The notes beneath the pieces are model-generated. The model did no database searches, was not told where the DNA came from, and saw only the letters and a program-made list of their open reading frames with translations. Of a stretch of 64,000 nucleotides of DNA, positions 46,014 through 53,893 are shown in pieces; position 1 is the first letter of the stretch, and each line of letters opens with the position of its first letter. The stretch is from Cocleimonas flava (GTDB taxonomy: Bacteria; Pseudomonadota; Gammaproteobacteria; Thiotrichales; Thiotrichaceae), in NCBI RefSeq assembly GCF_004339015.1, contig NZ_SMFQ01000005.1, forward strand, positions 62,001-126,000, written 5' to 3'. A program made the translations under genes and the position numbers.

Positions 46014-47208
46014 TTTTTTGACGTCCAATTTTTTACTTCTCTCATTAATGATGATGCTCACAGCCTGCTCTGTTAGCCCGCAAAGAACCACTTCCGTTAA
46101 ACCTTCCAGCTTACCCACTACTACAGAGCTCGCGGGTAAATACAGTTTGTTTGCTGGTTCGGAAGTGAGTTTTGATGTCAGTGAGCAAAACGGAAATCTA
46201 TTGGTTTCTATGTTTGGTGTTAAATCAAAACTACAAAAAATCACTCCAATACGCTACAGATTCGACGACGGTAACGAGCTTAAATTCGATTATAATCGAG
46301 AAGGTATTTATGACCGATTCGCCACGGTCAATGAAGGCAGGCCTCGATGGTTTATTCGAGAAGATTCACTGCAACGCAATCGAGCCAGTGTCACCAATCA
46401 AGCTGTTTATACGCAACGACTAGCCAAAAACTTAAAACCCGGTGATTATACCTTTTCACGATTCATAAGCCCTTCTCGCGGACTTGTTGATTATTCCGTT
46501 TACCTTCCGCCAGAATGGAAACGCAATAGCAACAAAACGTATCCTTTGGTGTTTTTTCTACACGGTCAGTTAGGTTGGGAGCATAGCTTCCCCGATAGTG
46601 TGCCGGCATCGCAATTAAATCAATGGATAGCCCAAGGCTCAATTCCACCGATGGTGATTGTGTCATTACGTACAGGTCGATTAAATGGGAGGGTGGAAGA
46701 ACAATGGTCTTCTGCACGCAATGAAACGTTATTGACCAGTGAAAATAGCAATGAATTACGTCAATACATTCGTCAGCAATTCAGAGCGGGTATGTCTGCT
46801 AGAACCACGGCAATACATGGCCACTCTCGGGGTTCTCGCGGTGCAATTCATTACGCTTTAAAGTACCCAAACAGCTTTTCATCTGCAGTCGCTAATGCGT
46901 TTGTGAGTGACTACGCGCTGGATGAAACCAAAAGAATTGCCCTGCAAAACCAACAGCAGATAAGAAACCGAGGCATTCCACTGCGTATTTCAATTGGTGA
47001 TAGAGATGAGTTCGCCTTAAACATGGGGCGAAAAGCATCACCTGTGATTCATCAATACCTGAATAATTTAAATATCCTACACGACTACGAAGTTTTCCCG
47101 GGCGTTGATCATGGGTTCGTCAATATCTGGAATACCAGACAAAGAACGGGCTTACCAAATGGTCTGGGTGAATTACAACTGCATGCAGAGGCATGGGCCA
47201 AGGGTTAA
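45997..47208 (+). CDS. Lipoprotein alpha/beta-hydrolase (enterochelin esterase/EstD-like)
   Basis: 403 residues from ATG 45997. Lipobox LTAC puts Cys24 at the mature N-terminus. Residues 40-155 form a beta-rich domain; the hydrolase starts around DYSVYLPPEWK and has the oxyanion-type FFLHGQLGW, nucleophile GHSRG (S277), Asp in GDRDEF (D335 or D337) and His in GVDHGF (H372). It resembles putative esterases of the enterochelin-esterase type, anchored in the envelope. Its own promoter region has been replaced by the partial duplicate upstream, and only a weak ribosome site (CGGTGATAA) precedes it. Confidence 0.85.
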   Translation: MKRLHDFLTSNFLLLSLMMMLTACSVSPQRTTSVKPSSLPTTTELAGKYSLFAGSEVSFDVSEQNGNLLVSMFGVKSKLQKITPIRYRFDDGNELKFDYNREGIYDRFATVNEGRPRWFIREDSLQRNRASVTNQAVYTQRLAKNLKPGDYTFSRFISPSRGLVDYSVYLPPEWKRNSNKTYPLVFFLHGQLGWEHSFPDSVPASQLNQWIAQGSIPPMVIVSLRTGRLNGRVEEQWSSARNETLLTSENSNELRQYIRQQFRAGMSARTTAIHGHSRGSRGAIHYALKYPNSFSSAVANAFVSDYALDETKRIALQNQQQIRNRGIPLRISIGDRDEFALNMGRKASPVIHQYLNNLNILHDYEVFPGVDHGFVNIWNTRQRTGLPNGLGELQLHAEAWAKG

Positions 47209-47223
47209 TGACATATAGCTAAG

Positions 47224-48288
47224 CTAGCCCTGACCTGTTGTCGTTTTAAACCTGACTGTTGGGCTATCGTCGTCAACGACGCCGTTGTTATCAAAACTAG
47301 TGTTACCAGAACCAGTATTACCAACATCAGCGCTACCAGCACCAGTATTAGTGCTTACCCAGCTCATGGCTTTTTCTTTCATTTCGCGGAATTTTTTCGA
47401 GCCTTGTTCTAACTTGCCTTCCCATTCAGGGTTGGGTTGTTGATCTTGTGTTACTTTAAAGAACACCTGCATCAAGGCTGTCATTGCAAACGGATCTATT
47501 AACGCCGCTTTAATACTTATCGAAGCGACTATCGCGATCATCAGTGGCCACATTCCACCGACTTGTCCGGTTAGTTGTAACAAAAGAGCAATTGGTCCGA
47601 AGGTTAATAACATCACCAATGCGGTTAAAATCCAGCTGATAACTGTTACAAATACCGCATTTTTTAGAAAGACTTTATAGTTTTGGGCGTACAGCACAAC
47701 AGCCTGTTTAGAGCCTTCCCATGGATTATCTATTTCATTTTTGATGTTATAGGCGAGGATAATTTCATCAACATAGGTCGTTGAATTTTTAACGATAGCA
47801 TTGACGAATTTAACTATCGGCTGGGGAATAAACGGCAGAAAACTTAATATGCCTTCAAACAGGCTGGTAATAAACTTAACGACTTTCTTGATCACTTGAT
47901 CCACCGCAAACAAAACCGATGCTTCTTTAAACCGGTCTTTAACGATGGCCTGCGCATAACTGATTTGGCCTTTACCTGATGGGATTTCTTCCTTATCCAG
48001 ATATTTCAGGATGACGGCAATATGGCCTGCTTTCACCATATAGAGCAAGTACTCACGCACATAAAACAATATGCCCGTAACCAGTCCAAAGCCACCGATA
48101 ATTCCATAGAAGGCGCCCGCCTCAGACTCGCCAGCGACTTTACCGATAAGGGAACCTACCCCAGCACCCGCGCCGGTGGCGATCACATACGCGATAGTAA
48201 TGCCAAAATAAATCAGAAACCTAAATAACATGAATGATTTAGTTTTCCACAGCGCGGAAAAAACGTCTTTTATTTTGAAGTCCAACAT
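47224..48288 (-). CDS. Uncharacterised multi-pass membrane protein
   Basis: 354 residues from ATG 48288, preceded by GGGAG; the frame to 48312 is an unneeded extension. About five to six hydrophobic segments, several Gly-rich (IATGAGAGVGSLIGKVAG, FYGIIGGFGLVTGILFYV), alternate with amphipathic regions such as FEGILSFLPFIPQPIVKFV. A C-terminal cytoplasmic tail is low-complexity (Gly, Asn, Ser, Thr). I do not recognise the family, though the layout resembles large uncharacterised membrane proteins with DUF4013-like folding. It converges on the esterase gene with only 15 bases between stops. Confidence 0.75.
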   Translation of the reverse strand: MLDFKIKDVFSALWKTKSFMLFRFLIYFGITIAYVIATGAGAGVGSLIGKVAGESEAGAFYGIIGGFGLVTGILFYVREYLLYMVKAGHIAVILKYLDKEEIPSGKGQISYAQAIVKDRFKEASVLFAVDQVIKKVVKFITSLFEGILSFLPFIPQPIVKFVNAIVKNSTTYVDEIILAYNIKNEIDNPWEGSKQAVVLYAQNYKVFLKNAVFVTVISWILTALVMLLTFGPIALLLQLTGQVGGMWPLMIAIVASISIKAALIDPFAMTALMQVFFKVTQDQQPNPEWEGKLEQGSKKFREMKEKAMSWVSTNTGAGSADVGNTGSGNTSFDNNGVVDDDSPTVRFKTTTGQG

Positions 48289-48437
48289 TTCATCACTCCC
48301 ATAATCTATCAAAGCACGTTACAAAACTCTCGGTTCTGCAACACTTGTTGAGTTAATGATTATTTATATAACAAATGATTTTTGGGAGCTGTGATGTATT
48401 TCACATTTATAGAAATCGACAGGAATTAGAAAAGATA

Positions 48438-48471
48438 TAAGTCACCCCCCTACTTTAAGGGCTTTTTTATT
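48438..48471 (+). repeat. Polar C-rich intergenic element, copy 14
   Basis: AAGTCACCCCCCTACTTT then AAGGGCTTTTTTATT. It sits between divergent genes. Confidence 0.88.
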
Positions 48472-48611
48472 GTAGCTTCAATCATTAATGATATGGCAAA
48501 CGTAACTACAAAAAAGAAAGTAAGATTGATAAGCGATAGCGCCATATAGGCTTCGTAGGGTAAACTAAATGCGAAAGCGGTAATCAATTTACTAATAGCT
48601 CTGCCTCTCAT
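48450..48611 (-). CDS. Possible small membrane protein (53 aa) ending inside a polar C-rich element
   Basis: Reading by hand gives MRGRAISKLITAFAFSLPYE, then a hydrophobic run (ALSLINLTFFFVVTFAISLM) and a basic end KKPLK, with the TAG stop inside the element. A single transmembrane helix is plausible. There is no ribosome site, and chance or a gene remnant is possible. Below the usual length cut-off; listed only as a candidate. Confidence 0.25.
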   Translation of the reverse strand: MRGRAISKLITAFAFSLPYEAYMALSLINLTFFFVVTFAISLMIEATIKKPLK

Positions 48612-48838
48612 AGTAAAATTTTTTTAGGCGGGTTCGTAAGATATCACTTTACTATTTATTAATAATAACAATCACCTATAAATAAGAACTGAATAAAAAC
48701 AATACGAACAAAGAAGAAGAATAAGAAATTTAAAAGTGCCATTTAAGCAATTATTTGCTGTACTTTTGAGGAGGATATAGACGAATAAATTAACACTTCG
48801 TTAGTTTATGCGTAATCATATTCATTGAGGGTAAACGT

Positions 48839-50068
48839 ATGTCAGGCAACTTATTCGAAGATGCTGTTTGCATTTTATTAGCAGGTGGAAAAGGTTCTCG
48901 CCTACAACCTTTAACCACAGATCGAGCTAAACCAGGTGTCCCATTTGGCGGTAAATACCGCATCATTGATTTCACCCTGAGCAACTGTTTACACTCGGGT
49001 ATTCGACGCGTTCTGGTGCTCACTCAATACAAATCTCATTCACTGCAATTACACCTTTGTGATGCCTGGTCGATCTTCAATCCTGGACTTGGGGAATATA
49101 TAACCGCAGTTCCGCCGCAGATGCGCACAGGAGATTCCTGGTATAAAGGTACGGCTGATGCGATTTATCAAAACATCTGCTTACTAGAAAGCAGTGGCGC
49201 TAAAAAAGTTGTGATTCTGTCAGGTGATCACATATATCGCATGGATTATGGCGCTATGCTAGAACACCATAATGAATTTGAGGCTGACCTTTCAGTCGCC
49301 TGCATGCAAGTCCCTATTGATGAGGCAAGCGCGTTTGGCATTATGACCATTAATGAACAAAGTCAGGTCATTCAGTTTGAAGAAAAACCCGAGAACCCCG
49401 CCTGCATGCCTAATCAAACAGAGTTTGCATTGGCCTCGATGGGGATTTACATTTTCAATATTGATACCCTGGTTGATGCTTTAAGCAAAGATAACCTTAA
49501 CCCTTTATCATCACATGATTTTGGCAAAGACATTCTGCCCTTATTAATCAAATCACATAATGTGGTTGGCTATGAATTCGGCGGCAGTGAAGGACGGGTA
49601 ACACCAGATCGCTACTGGCGTGATGTAGGCACGATAGATTCATATTTCGATGCCAATATGGATTTGCTTTCGCCTCAACCGCCACTAAATCTGTATCAAA
49701 AATCATGGCCGATACGCACCTATCACGGTCAACATCCACCCGCCAGAATAATCACGGCTCACGATAACGAACAGGGTAAAATTAAAAACGCCATTATCGG
49801 CAGCGGTTCAATGGTTATAGATGCGACGATAATTAAATCTATCCTGTCCGCGAATGTCCGAGTCAATGAAAACGCCCACATCGAATCCAGTATTATTTTT
49901 GATCATGTACAGATAGGTGCTGGTGCTAAATTACGCGACTGTATCGTCGACAAACATGTGCAAATACCAGAAAGAATGATAATCGGCTATGACAAAGAGG
50001 AAGATGCCAAACGCTTTACCCTCTCGAAAAACGGAATAGTGGTTGTACCAAAAGGCTTTGGCCAATAA
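48839..50068 (+). CDS. glgC: Glucose-1-phosphate adenylyltransferase (ADP-glucose pyrophosphorylase)
   Basis: 409 residues. The N-terminal nucleotidyltransferase has the ATP site LLAGGKGSRLQPLT and PGVPFGGKYRIIDF, GTADAIYQN, SGDHIYRMDYG and FEEKPENP. A left-handed beta-helix follows (NAIIGSGSMVIDATIIKSIL, DCIVDKHVQIPERMIIG). It makes ADP-glucose from glucose-1-phosphate and ATP, the first committed step of bacterial glycogen synthesis, and is normally allosterically controlled. GAGGG precedes the ATG. No glgA, glgB or glgP is nearby, so it is an isolated gene here. It converges on the aspartase gene. Confidence 0.95.
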   Translation: MSGNLFEDAVCILLAGGKGSRLQPLTTDRAKPGVPFGGKYRIIDFTLSNCLHSGIRRVLVLTQYKSHSLQLHLCDAWSIFNPGLGEYITAVPPQMRTGDSWYKGTADAIYQNICLLESSGAKKVVILSGDHIYRMDYGAMLEHHNEFEADLSVACMQVPIDEASAFGIMTINEQSQVIQFEEKPENPACMPNQTEFALASMGIYIFNIDTLVDALSKDNLNPLSSHDFGKDILPLLIKSHNVVGYEFGGSEGRVTPDRYWRDVGTIDSYFDANMDLLSPQPPLNLYQKSWPIRTYHGQHPPARIITAHDNEQGKIKNAIIGSGSMVIDATIIKSILSANVRVNENAHIESSIIFDHVQIGAGAKLRDCIVDKHVQIPERMIIGYDKEEDAKRFTLSKNGIVVVPKGFGQ

Positions 50069-50102
50069 TCAGTAAACACCTATCAATTAACACCGTTTAC
50101 TG

Positions 50103-50134
50103 TGGTCACCCCCCTACTTTGGCGCCTTTTTTTC
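50103..50134 (+). repeat. Polar C-rich intergenic element, copy 15
   Basis: GGTCACCCCCCTACTTT then GGCGCCTTTTTTT, between convergent glgC and aspartase genes. Confidence 0.9.
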
Positions 50135-50159
50135 AGTGGATTAAAAGATGCCCGCTCGA

Positions 50160-52028
50160 TTAACGCACCATATTTTCCGGTGCTAGCACATCATCTAATT
50201 GTTCTTTAGAGAGTAACTGTTGTTCCAGAACTAAATCATAAACACTGCGATGATCATCCAGCGCTTCTTTAGCCAAAGCCGTACAAACTTCATAACCCAG
50301 ATGTGGATTAAGTGCTGTAACAATCCCGATGGAGTTCTTTACATTATCTGAACAGGTTGCTTCATTCGCTGTTATTCCAGCAATACAACGACTACCCAGA
50401 ATATCCATACCGCGTTTAAGAATTTCGACGGATTCAAACAGGCTTTCAACCATCACAGGTTCCATCACATTGAGTTCAAGTTGCCCTGCTTCTGCCCCTA
50501 AGGTTGTCGTCAAATCATTACCAATTACTTTAAAGGCAATTTGATTAACCACTTCGGGAATAACTGGATTAACTTTACCTGGCATGATCGAAGAACCGGG
50601 TTGCATTGGCGGTAAGTTGATTTCGTTGAGTCCGGCGCGTGGTCCAGATGAAAGTAAACGAAGATCATTACAGATTTTAGACAGTTTTACCGCGAGTTGT
50701 TTAAGCGCTGATGAGTACATCACCAACGAACCCGTATCATGCGTGGCTTCAATCAAGTCATCAGCCAATACGATATCCCGTCCTGTCACTTTACATAAGT
50801 GTTGTACGACTCGCTCTCTATAGCGAGGATCTGCATTGAGTCCTGTACCAATCGCTGTTCCACCCATATTCACCGTTAGAAAAGAATGACTACAGGTTTT
50901 CAGGCGTTTAATCTCATTTCGTAAACTGGTGGCATACGCATTAAAGCTTTGACCTAAGGTCATTGGTACTGCATCTTGTAATTGGGTACGGCCCATTTTC
51001 AGGATATCGGAAAACTCAAAACTCTTATCATCAATAATCGCGATCAGCTTATGCACTTCAACCAGTAACTTATCGTTGGTGTCCATGAGTGCAACTTTCA
51101 TTGCGGTTGGATAAGCATCGTTGGTTGATTGAGAATAATTGATATGATTATTCGGGTGACAATATTTATATTCACCGCGCTGATGTCCCAGAATCTCTAA
51201 AGAACGATTGGCAATCACTTCGTTAGCATTCATATTGGTCGACGTTCCTGCTCCGCCCTGCAACATATCTACAATAAAATGGTTATGTAACATGCCCATC
51301 CCAATCTCATCGCAGGCCTGACAGATCGCGCCGATAATATTATCCGGGATATGACCTAAATCGTGGTTTGCCATCGCCGCAGCTTTCTTTACTTTGGCGA
51401 GTCCTTTAATAAAGTCAGGATAAAAGTTTAAGGTGATGCCACTGATGTCAAAGTTTTCCAACGCTCGAAGCGTTTGAATACCATAATAAGCCGTTGCTGG
51501 TACTTCTTTTTCGCCCAGCAAATCATGCTCAACACGTCGACCTCGAGCACGGTAAAGCGCGGATATATTTTTATAACGACTGTTTGCGTGCTCCATCCGG
51601 CGAATAATAATTTGCGCAATAGTAGCAGAAATTGTCAACGCCAAATCACCACGTTGACTGAGTAAATGATGTAATGCTTCGCGCTCGAATCGGTACAACG
51701 TTCCTTCCGATAACAACCGTGCACAAACCCCTTGTTTATGAGGTGGTGCAATCAGAATGGTTTCGCAGATAAACTCATAGGTCGAAAATACAGTCAGGCT
51801 TCTCTCTCGATCACCTTGATCATCAAATAACTGAACACTACCAGATGCAACAACATACAGTGCGTCGGTATAGTCATTTGTCCTAAACAGAACATCACCT
51901 GTTTTAAAATCCTGAGATTGAGCATGTTCTGCAAAAAGCGCTAAATCCTCATCGCTAATACCTTGAAATAATTCGACTTTATTTAACAGTGAAATTACAG
52001 ATTGTTCTGTGACGGACTTTTTGCTCAT
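50160..52028 (-). CDS. aspA: Aspartate ammonia-lyase with N-terminal cyclic-nucleotide-binding-type domain
   Basis: 622 residues, ~150 longer than ordinary AspA. Residues 15-145 form a CAP/cNMP-binding-type beta-roll (FKTGDVLFRTNDYTDALYVV, ASGSVQLFDD, and a FICET loop where ligand contacts usually lie). The lyase begins around RVEHDLLGEKEVPATAYYG (165) and is complete: GTSTNMNANEVIANR, NYSQSTNDAYPTAMK and the signature GSSIMPGKVNP (478-488) holding the catalytic Ser. It converts L-aspartate to fumarate and ammonia, feeding the TCA cycle. The front domain may add allosteric control; its cAMP-contact residues are not clearly conserved. Confidence 0.88.
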   Translation of the reverse strand: MSKKSVTEQSVISLLNKVELFQGISDEDLALFAEHAQSQDFKTGDVLFRTNDYTDALYVVASGSVQLFDDQGDRERSLTVFSTYEFICETILIAPPHKQGVCARLLSEGTLYRFEREALHHLLSQRGDLALTISATIAQIIIRRMEHANSRYKNISALYRARGRRVEHDLLGEKEVPATAYYGIQTLRALENFDISGITLNFYPDFIKGLAKVKKAAAMANHDLGHIPDNIIGAICQACDEIGMGMLHNHFIVDMLQGGAGTSTNMNANEVIANRSLEILGHQRGEYKYCHPNNHINYSQSTNDAYPTAMKVALMDTNDKLLVEVHKLIAIIDDKSFEFSDILKMGRTQLQDAVPMTLGQSFNAYATSLRNEIKRLKTCSHSFLTVNMGGTAIGTGLNADPRYRERVVQHLCKVTGRDIVLADDLIEATHDTGSLVMYSSALKQLAVKLSKICNDLRLLSSGPRAGLNEINLPPMQPGSSIMPGKVNPVIPEVVNQIAFKVIGNDLTTTLGAEAGQLELNVMEPVMVESLFESVEILKRGMDILGSRCIAGITANEATCSDNVKNSIGIVTALNPHLGYEVCTALAKEALDDHRSVYDLVLEQQLLSKEQLDDVLAPENMVR

Positions 52029-52218
52029 TGTGTGTATTTGCCTTTTAAGGTTACGAATAGGTCATCATATTTTTTAACACCAGGGACTAAAAATACGACT
52101 ATTCCTTTGATACAAAACACAGCAAACAACATGCCAAAAACAATAAAAATTAATACGAAGAGTTATGAGGGGTTTCGATATAAACAACTTAAGCGGCGCA
52201 CCAAAAAGGTGTGCTTTT

Positions 52219-52251
52219 AATGTCACCCCCCTACTTTAAGGCACTTTTTTA
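52219..52251 (+). repeat. Polar C-rich intergenic element, copy 16
   Basis: ATGTCACCCCCCTACTTT then AAGGCACTTTTTTATT, in a divergent region just upstream of the LysR box. Confidence 0.88.
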
Positions 52252-52293
52252 TTCGATCCATTATTCAAACGCCATATCCACACCTTTGACTGA

Positions 52294-52314
52294 TTGTTCC
52301 AAATACAAGAACAA
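52294..52314. promoter_or_regulatory. LysR-type operator, locus 2
   Basis: TTGTTC (52294-52299), nine bases, GAACAA (52309-52314): a perfect palindrome. The nine-base spacer and flanks match the box beside the LysR gene at 26591-26613, suggesting one regulator for both loci. Confidence 0.65.
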
Positions 52315-52395
52315 ACTTTTGCTATTTTCGATATTTATCCTTTTTTCTACAACAGTTAATATTCTCTCATCGGCAGGAAATAACTCCTACCAAAC
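52315..52395 (+). promoter_or_regulatory. Conserved leader of small secreted protein genes, copy 2 (with hairpin)
   Basis: Contains GATATTTATCCTTTTTTC, CAGTTAATATTCTCTCATCG and the hairpin GGCAGGA-AATAAC-TCCTACC at 52372-52391, nearly identical to copy 1. Confidence 0.6.
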
Positions 52396-52420
52396 TTAAT
52401 TAATACAAAGGAATTTAAAC

Positions 52421-52624
52421 ATGAACACTAAAGCAATCATCGCAGGCACACTTTTAACAGCACTTTTCGCAGGTCAATCTGCTTTTGCTGGACAAGATAC
52501 AGACGAAACTGTTTACGCAGAATTAACTGCAAACACTACAGTGACTCAATCAGCATCAACTGACAAAGTTAATTACGATGCACCATCAGTGACTAATGAA
52601 GTTTTTGTTAGCGGTCGTAAGTAA
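52421..52624 (+). CDS. Small secreted protein, family member 3 of 5
   Basis: 67 residues. The signal peptide (MNTKAIIAGTLLTALFAG, cleaved after QSAFA) is nearly the same as in members 1 and 2. The mature peptide begins GQDTDETVYAELTANTT, then DKVNYDAPSVTNE and ends VSGRK. No Cys. The ribosome site is AAAGGAATTT. It is first in the cluster and carries the conserved leader and the LysR-type box upstream. Function unknown. It differs from member 4 mainly in the last 15 residues. Confidence 0.8.
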   Translation: MNTKAIIAGTLLTALFAGQSAFAGQDTDETVYAELTANTTVTQSASTDKVNYDAPSVTNEVFVSGRK

Positions 52625-52699
52625 TCACTAACGATTAACACTGAATCAAAACCAAATTATACAAACATATTAAACAAATAAATTTAAAGGAAATTAATC

Positions 52700-52906
52700 A
52701 TGAACACTAAAGCAATTATCGCAGGCACACTTTTAACAGCACTTTTCGCAGGCCAGTCTGCATTCGCTGGACAAGATACAGACGAAACTGTTTTCGCAGA
52801 ATTAACTGCAAACACTGCAGTGACTCAATCAGCATCAACTGACAAAGTTAATTACGATGCACCAACGGTTGACAGTTCTGAGTCTGTAGTAAGCGGTAGA
52901 AAATAA
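52700..52906 (+). CDS. Small secreted protein, family member 4 of 5
   Basis: 68 residues, tandem paralogue of member 3 (identical signal peptide, mature start GQDTDETVFAELTANTA, shared DKVNYDAP, C-terminus VVSGRK). As with member 2 it has no conserved leader of its own and follows member 3 by 75 bases, so it should be co-transcribed. Two hairpins follow: a perfect 11-base stem (52924-52954) and a terminator (52971-53002). Function unknown. Confidence 0.8.
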   Translation: MNTKAIIAGTLLTALFAGQSAFAGQDTDETVFAELTANTAVTQSASTDKVNYDAPTVDSSESVVSGRK

Positions 52907-52923
52907 TCGCTTACTTGAAAGAA

Positions 52924-52954
52924 GCATGTACATTGAAGCAAAGAATGTACATGC
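52924..52954 (+). repeat. Perfect inverted repeat after secreted-protein member 4
   Basis: GCATGTACATT (52924-52934), nine bases, AATGTACATGC (52944-52954). A decayed form lies in the same place after member 2 (near 27240-27270). It could be a 3' processing or stability hairpin before the terminator. Confidence 0.65.
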
Positions 52955-52970
52955 AACACCCGAAAAAGAA

Positions 52971-53002
52971 ATAGCCTGATCGTTTGATCAGGCTATTTTT
53001 TT
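52971..53002 (+). terminator. Intrinsic terminator after secreted-protein member 4
   Basis: ATAGCCTGATC (52971-52981), 4-base loop, GATCAGGCTAT (52986-52996), then a T-run. It is related in sequence to the terminator at 27288. Confidence 0.92.
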
Positions 53003-53093
53003 GCCTAAGAAAAATAGTACTGAATAAAAATGTAAGCACCATTACCCACACAGATACAGACGCGACAGCAATAATTCTTAATATGTGAACAAT

Positions 53094-53172
53094 CATTTGC
53101 TAAATTCGATATTTATCCTTCTTACGACAACAGTTAATATTCTTTTATCGGCAGGAAATAACTCCTACCAAA
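53094..53172 (+). promoter_or_regulatory. Conserved leader of small secreted protein genes, copy 3 (with hairpin)
   Basis: Repeats GATATTTATCC, CAGTTAATATTC and the hairpin GGCAGGA-AATAAC-TCCTACC (53150-53169). Only the right half of the LysR palindrome (GAACAA, near 53088) survives, so regulation of this copy may differ. Confidence 0.6.
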
Positions 53173-53199
53173 CCAAATTAACCTAAAGGAAATAAAACT

Positions 53200-53406
53200 A
53201 TGAACACTAAAGCAATCATCGCAGGCACACTTTTTTCAGCGCTATTTACAGCTCTAGTCGCAGGTCAAACTGCTTTCGCTGGACAAGATAATGATCAGGG
53301 CGTTTTCGCAACTAACACTGAAGCAACTCAAACAGTTTCGGCTGACAAAGTTAACTACGACGCACCATCAGTGACTAATAAAGTTTTTGTTAGCGGTCGC
53401 AAATAA
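53200..53406 (+). CDS. Small secreted protein, family member 5 of 5
   Basis: 68 residues. The signal peptide is slightly longer (LFSALFTALVAGQTAFA). The mature part starts GQDNDQGVFATNTEA like members 1 and 2, while its end (DKVNYDAPSVTNKVFVSGRK minus the first residues) follows member 3, so it looks like a mosaic of the two clusters. It has its own leader with hairpin. No terminator is evident before doxX, 71 bases downstream, so it may head an operon with doxX and ygiD. Confidence 0.8.
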   Translation: MNTKAIIAGTLFSALFTALVAGQTAFAGQDNDQGVFATNTEATQTVSADKVNYDAPSVTNKVFVSGRK

Positions 53407-53477
53407 TTTTTTTTAAATCACTAATAATTAATGATTAGCTTAAAACCAATCACACCATTAAAGACAAGGTAAACCCA

Positions 53478-53855
53478 ATGTTAAAATTTCTAGATAATTA
53501 TCAACCACAGAGCTACGCACTATTAAGAATCACTGCAGGCTTTATGTTTCTTTCTCATGGCGTTCAAAAGTTCTTCAACTTTCCAGTCGATTTTCCATGG
53601 CCTCTATCACCATTGACTACAGCTGCCGGCGCTATTGAACTGGTTGCAGGGTTGTTGATTATGATCGGCTTGTTTACAAGACCAGCAGCATTCATTGCTA
53701 GCGGCATGTCAGCGATTGGATATTGGATGTCTCATGGCACTCAATCATTCCTTCCTATCGCCAATGGCGGAGAGATCATTGCACTTTACTGTTTCATCTT
53801 TTTGTTTATTGCAACGAAAGGCGCGGGTATCTGGAGTGTTGATAAAGAGTCATAA
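53478..53855 (+). CDS. DoxX family membrane protein
   Basis: 125 residues with four predicted helices. LLRITAGFMFLSHGVQKF, AAGAIELVAGLLIMIGLFTR and ANGGEIIALYCFIFLF are typical DoxX blocks. DoxX-like proteins are small quinone-related membrane proteins linked to thiol or aldehyde stress. It has AAGG upstream of the ATG, follows member 5 of the secreted family without a terminator, and is 38 bases before the ygiD gene. The YgiD neighbour supports a role in aromatic/quinone stress. Direct biochemical function is unknown. Confidence 0.9.
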   Translation: MLKFLDNYQPQSYALLRITAGFMFLSHGVQKFFNFPVDFPWPLSPLTTAAGAIELVAGLLIMIGLFTRPAAFIASGMSAIGYWMSHGTQSFLPIANGGEIIALYCFIFLFIATKGAGIWSVDKES

Positions 53856-53893
53856 GACAGAAAACGTTAGCATCGCAAAATTTTAATTGGGAA

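Larger units (their letters stand above)
48289..48838. other. Intergenic region between divergent membrane protein and glgC genes
   Basis: About 550 bases. It contains one polar C-rich element (48438-48471), a possible 53-residue minus-strand ORF ending in it, and AT-rich sequence before glgC. In a divergent region no terminator is needed, so the element is out of place for that role. Confidence 0.6.
52029..52420. other. Divergent intergenic region between aspartase and secreted-protein cluster 2
   Basis: About 390 bases. From the aspartase side it has AT-rich promoter-like sequence, then polar C-rich element copy 16, the LysR-type palindrome (52294-52314) and the conserved leader with hairpin. 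Confidence 0.65.

Noticed and set aside
45569-46244. Two near-identical 90-residue minus-strand frames
   Set aside because: They are the opposite strand of the duplicated esterase 5' end; their identity reflects the tandem duplication, not a gene family.
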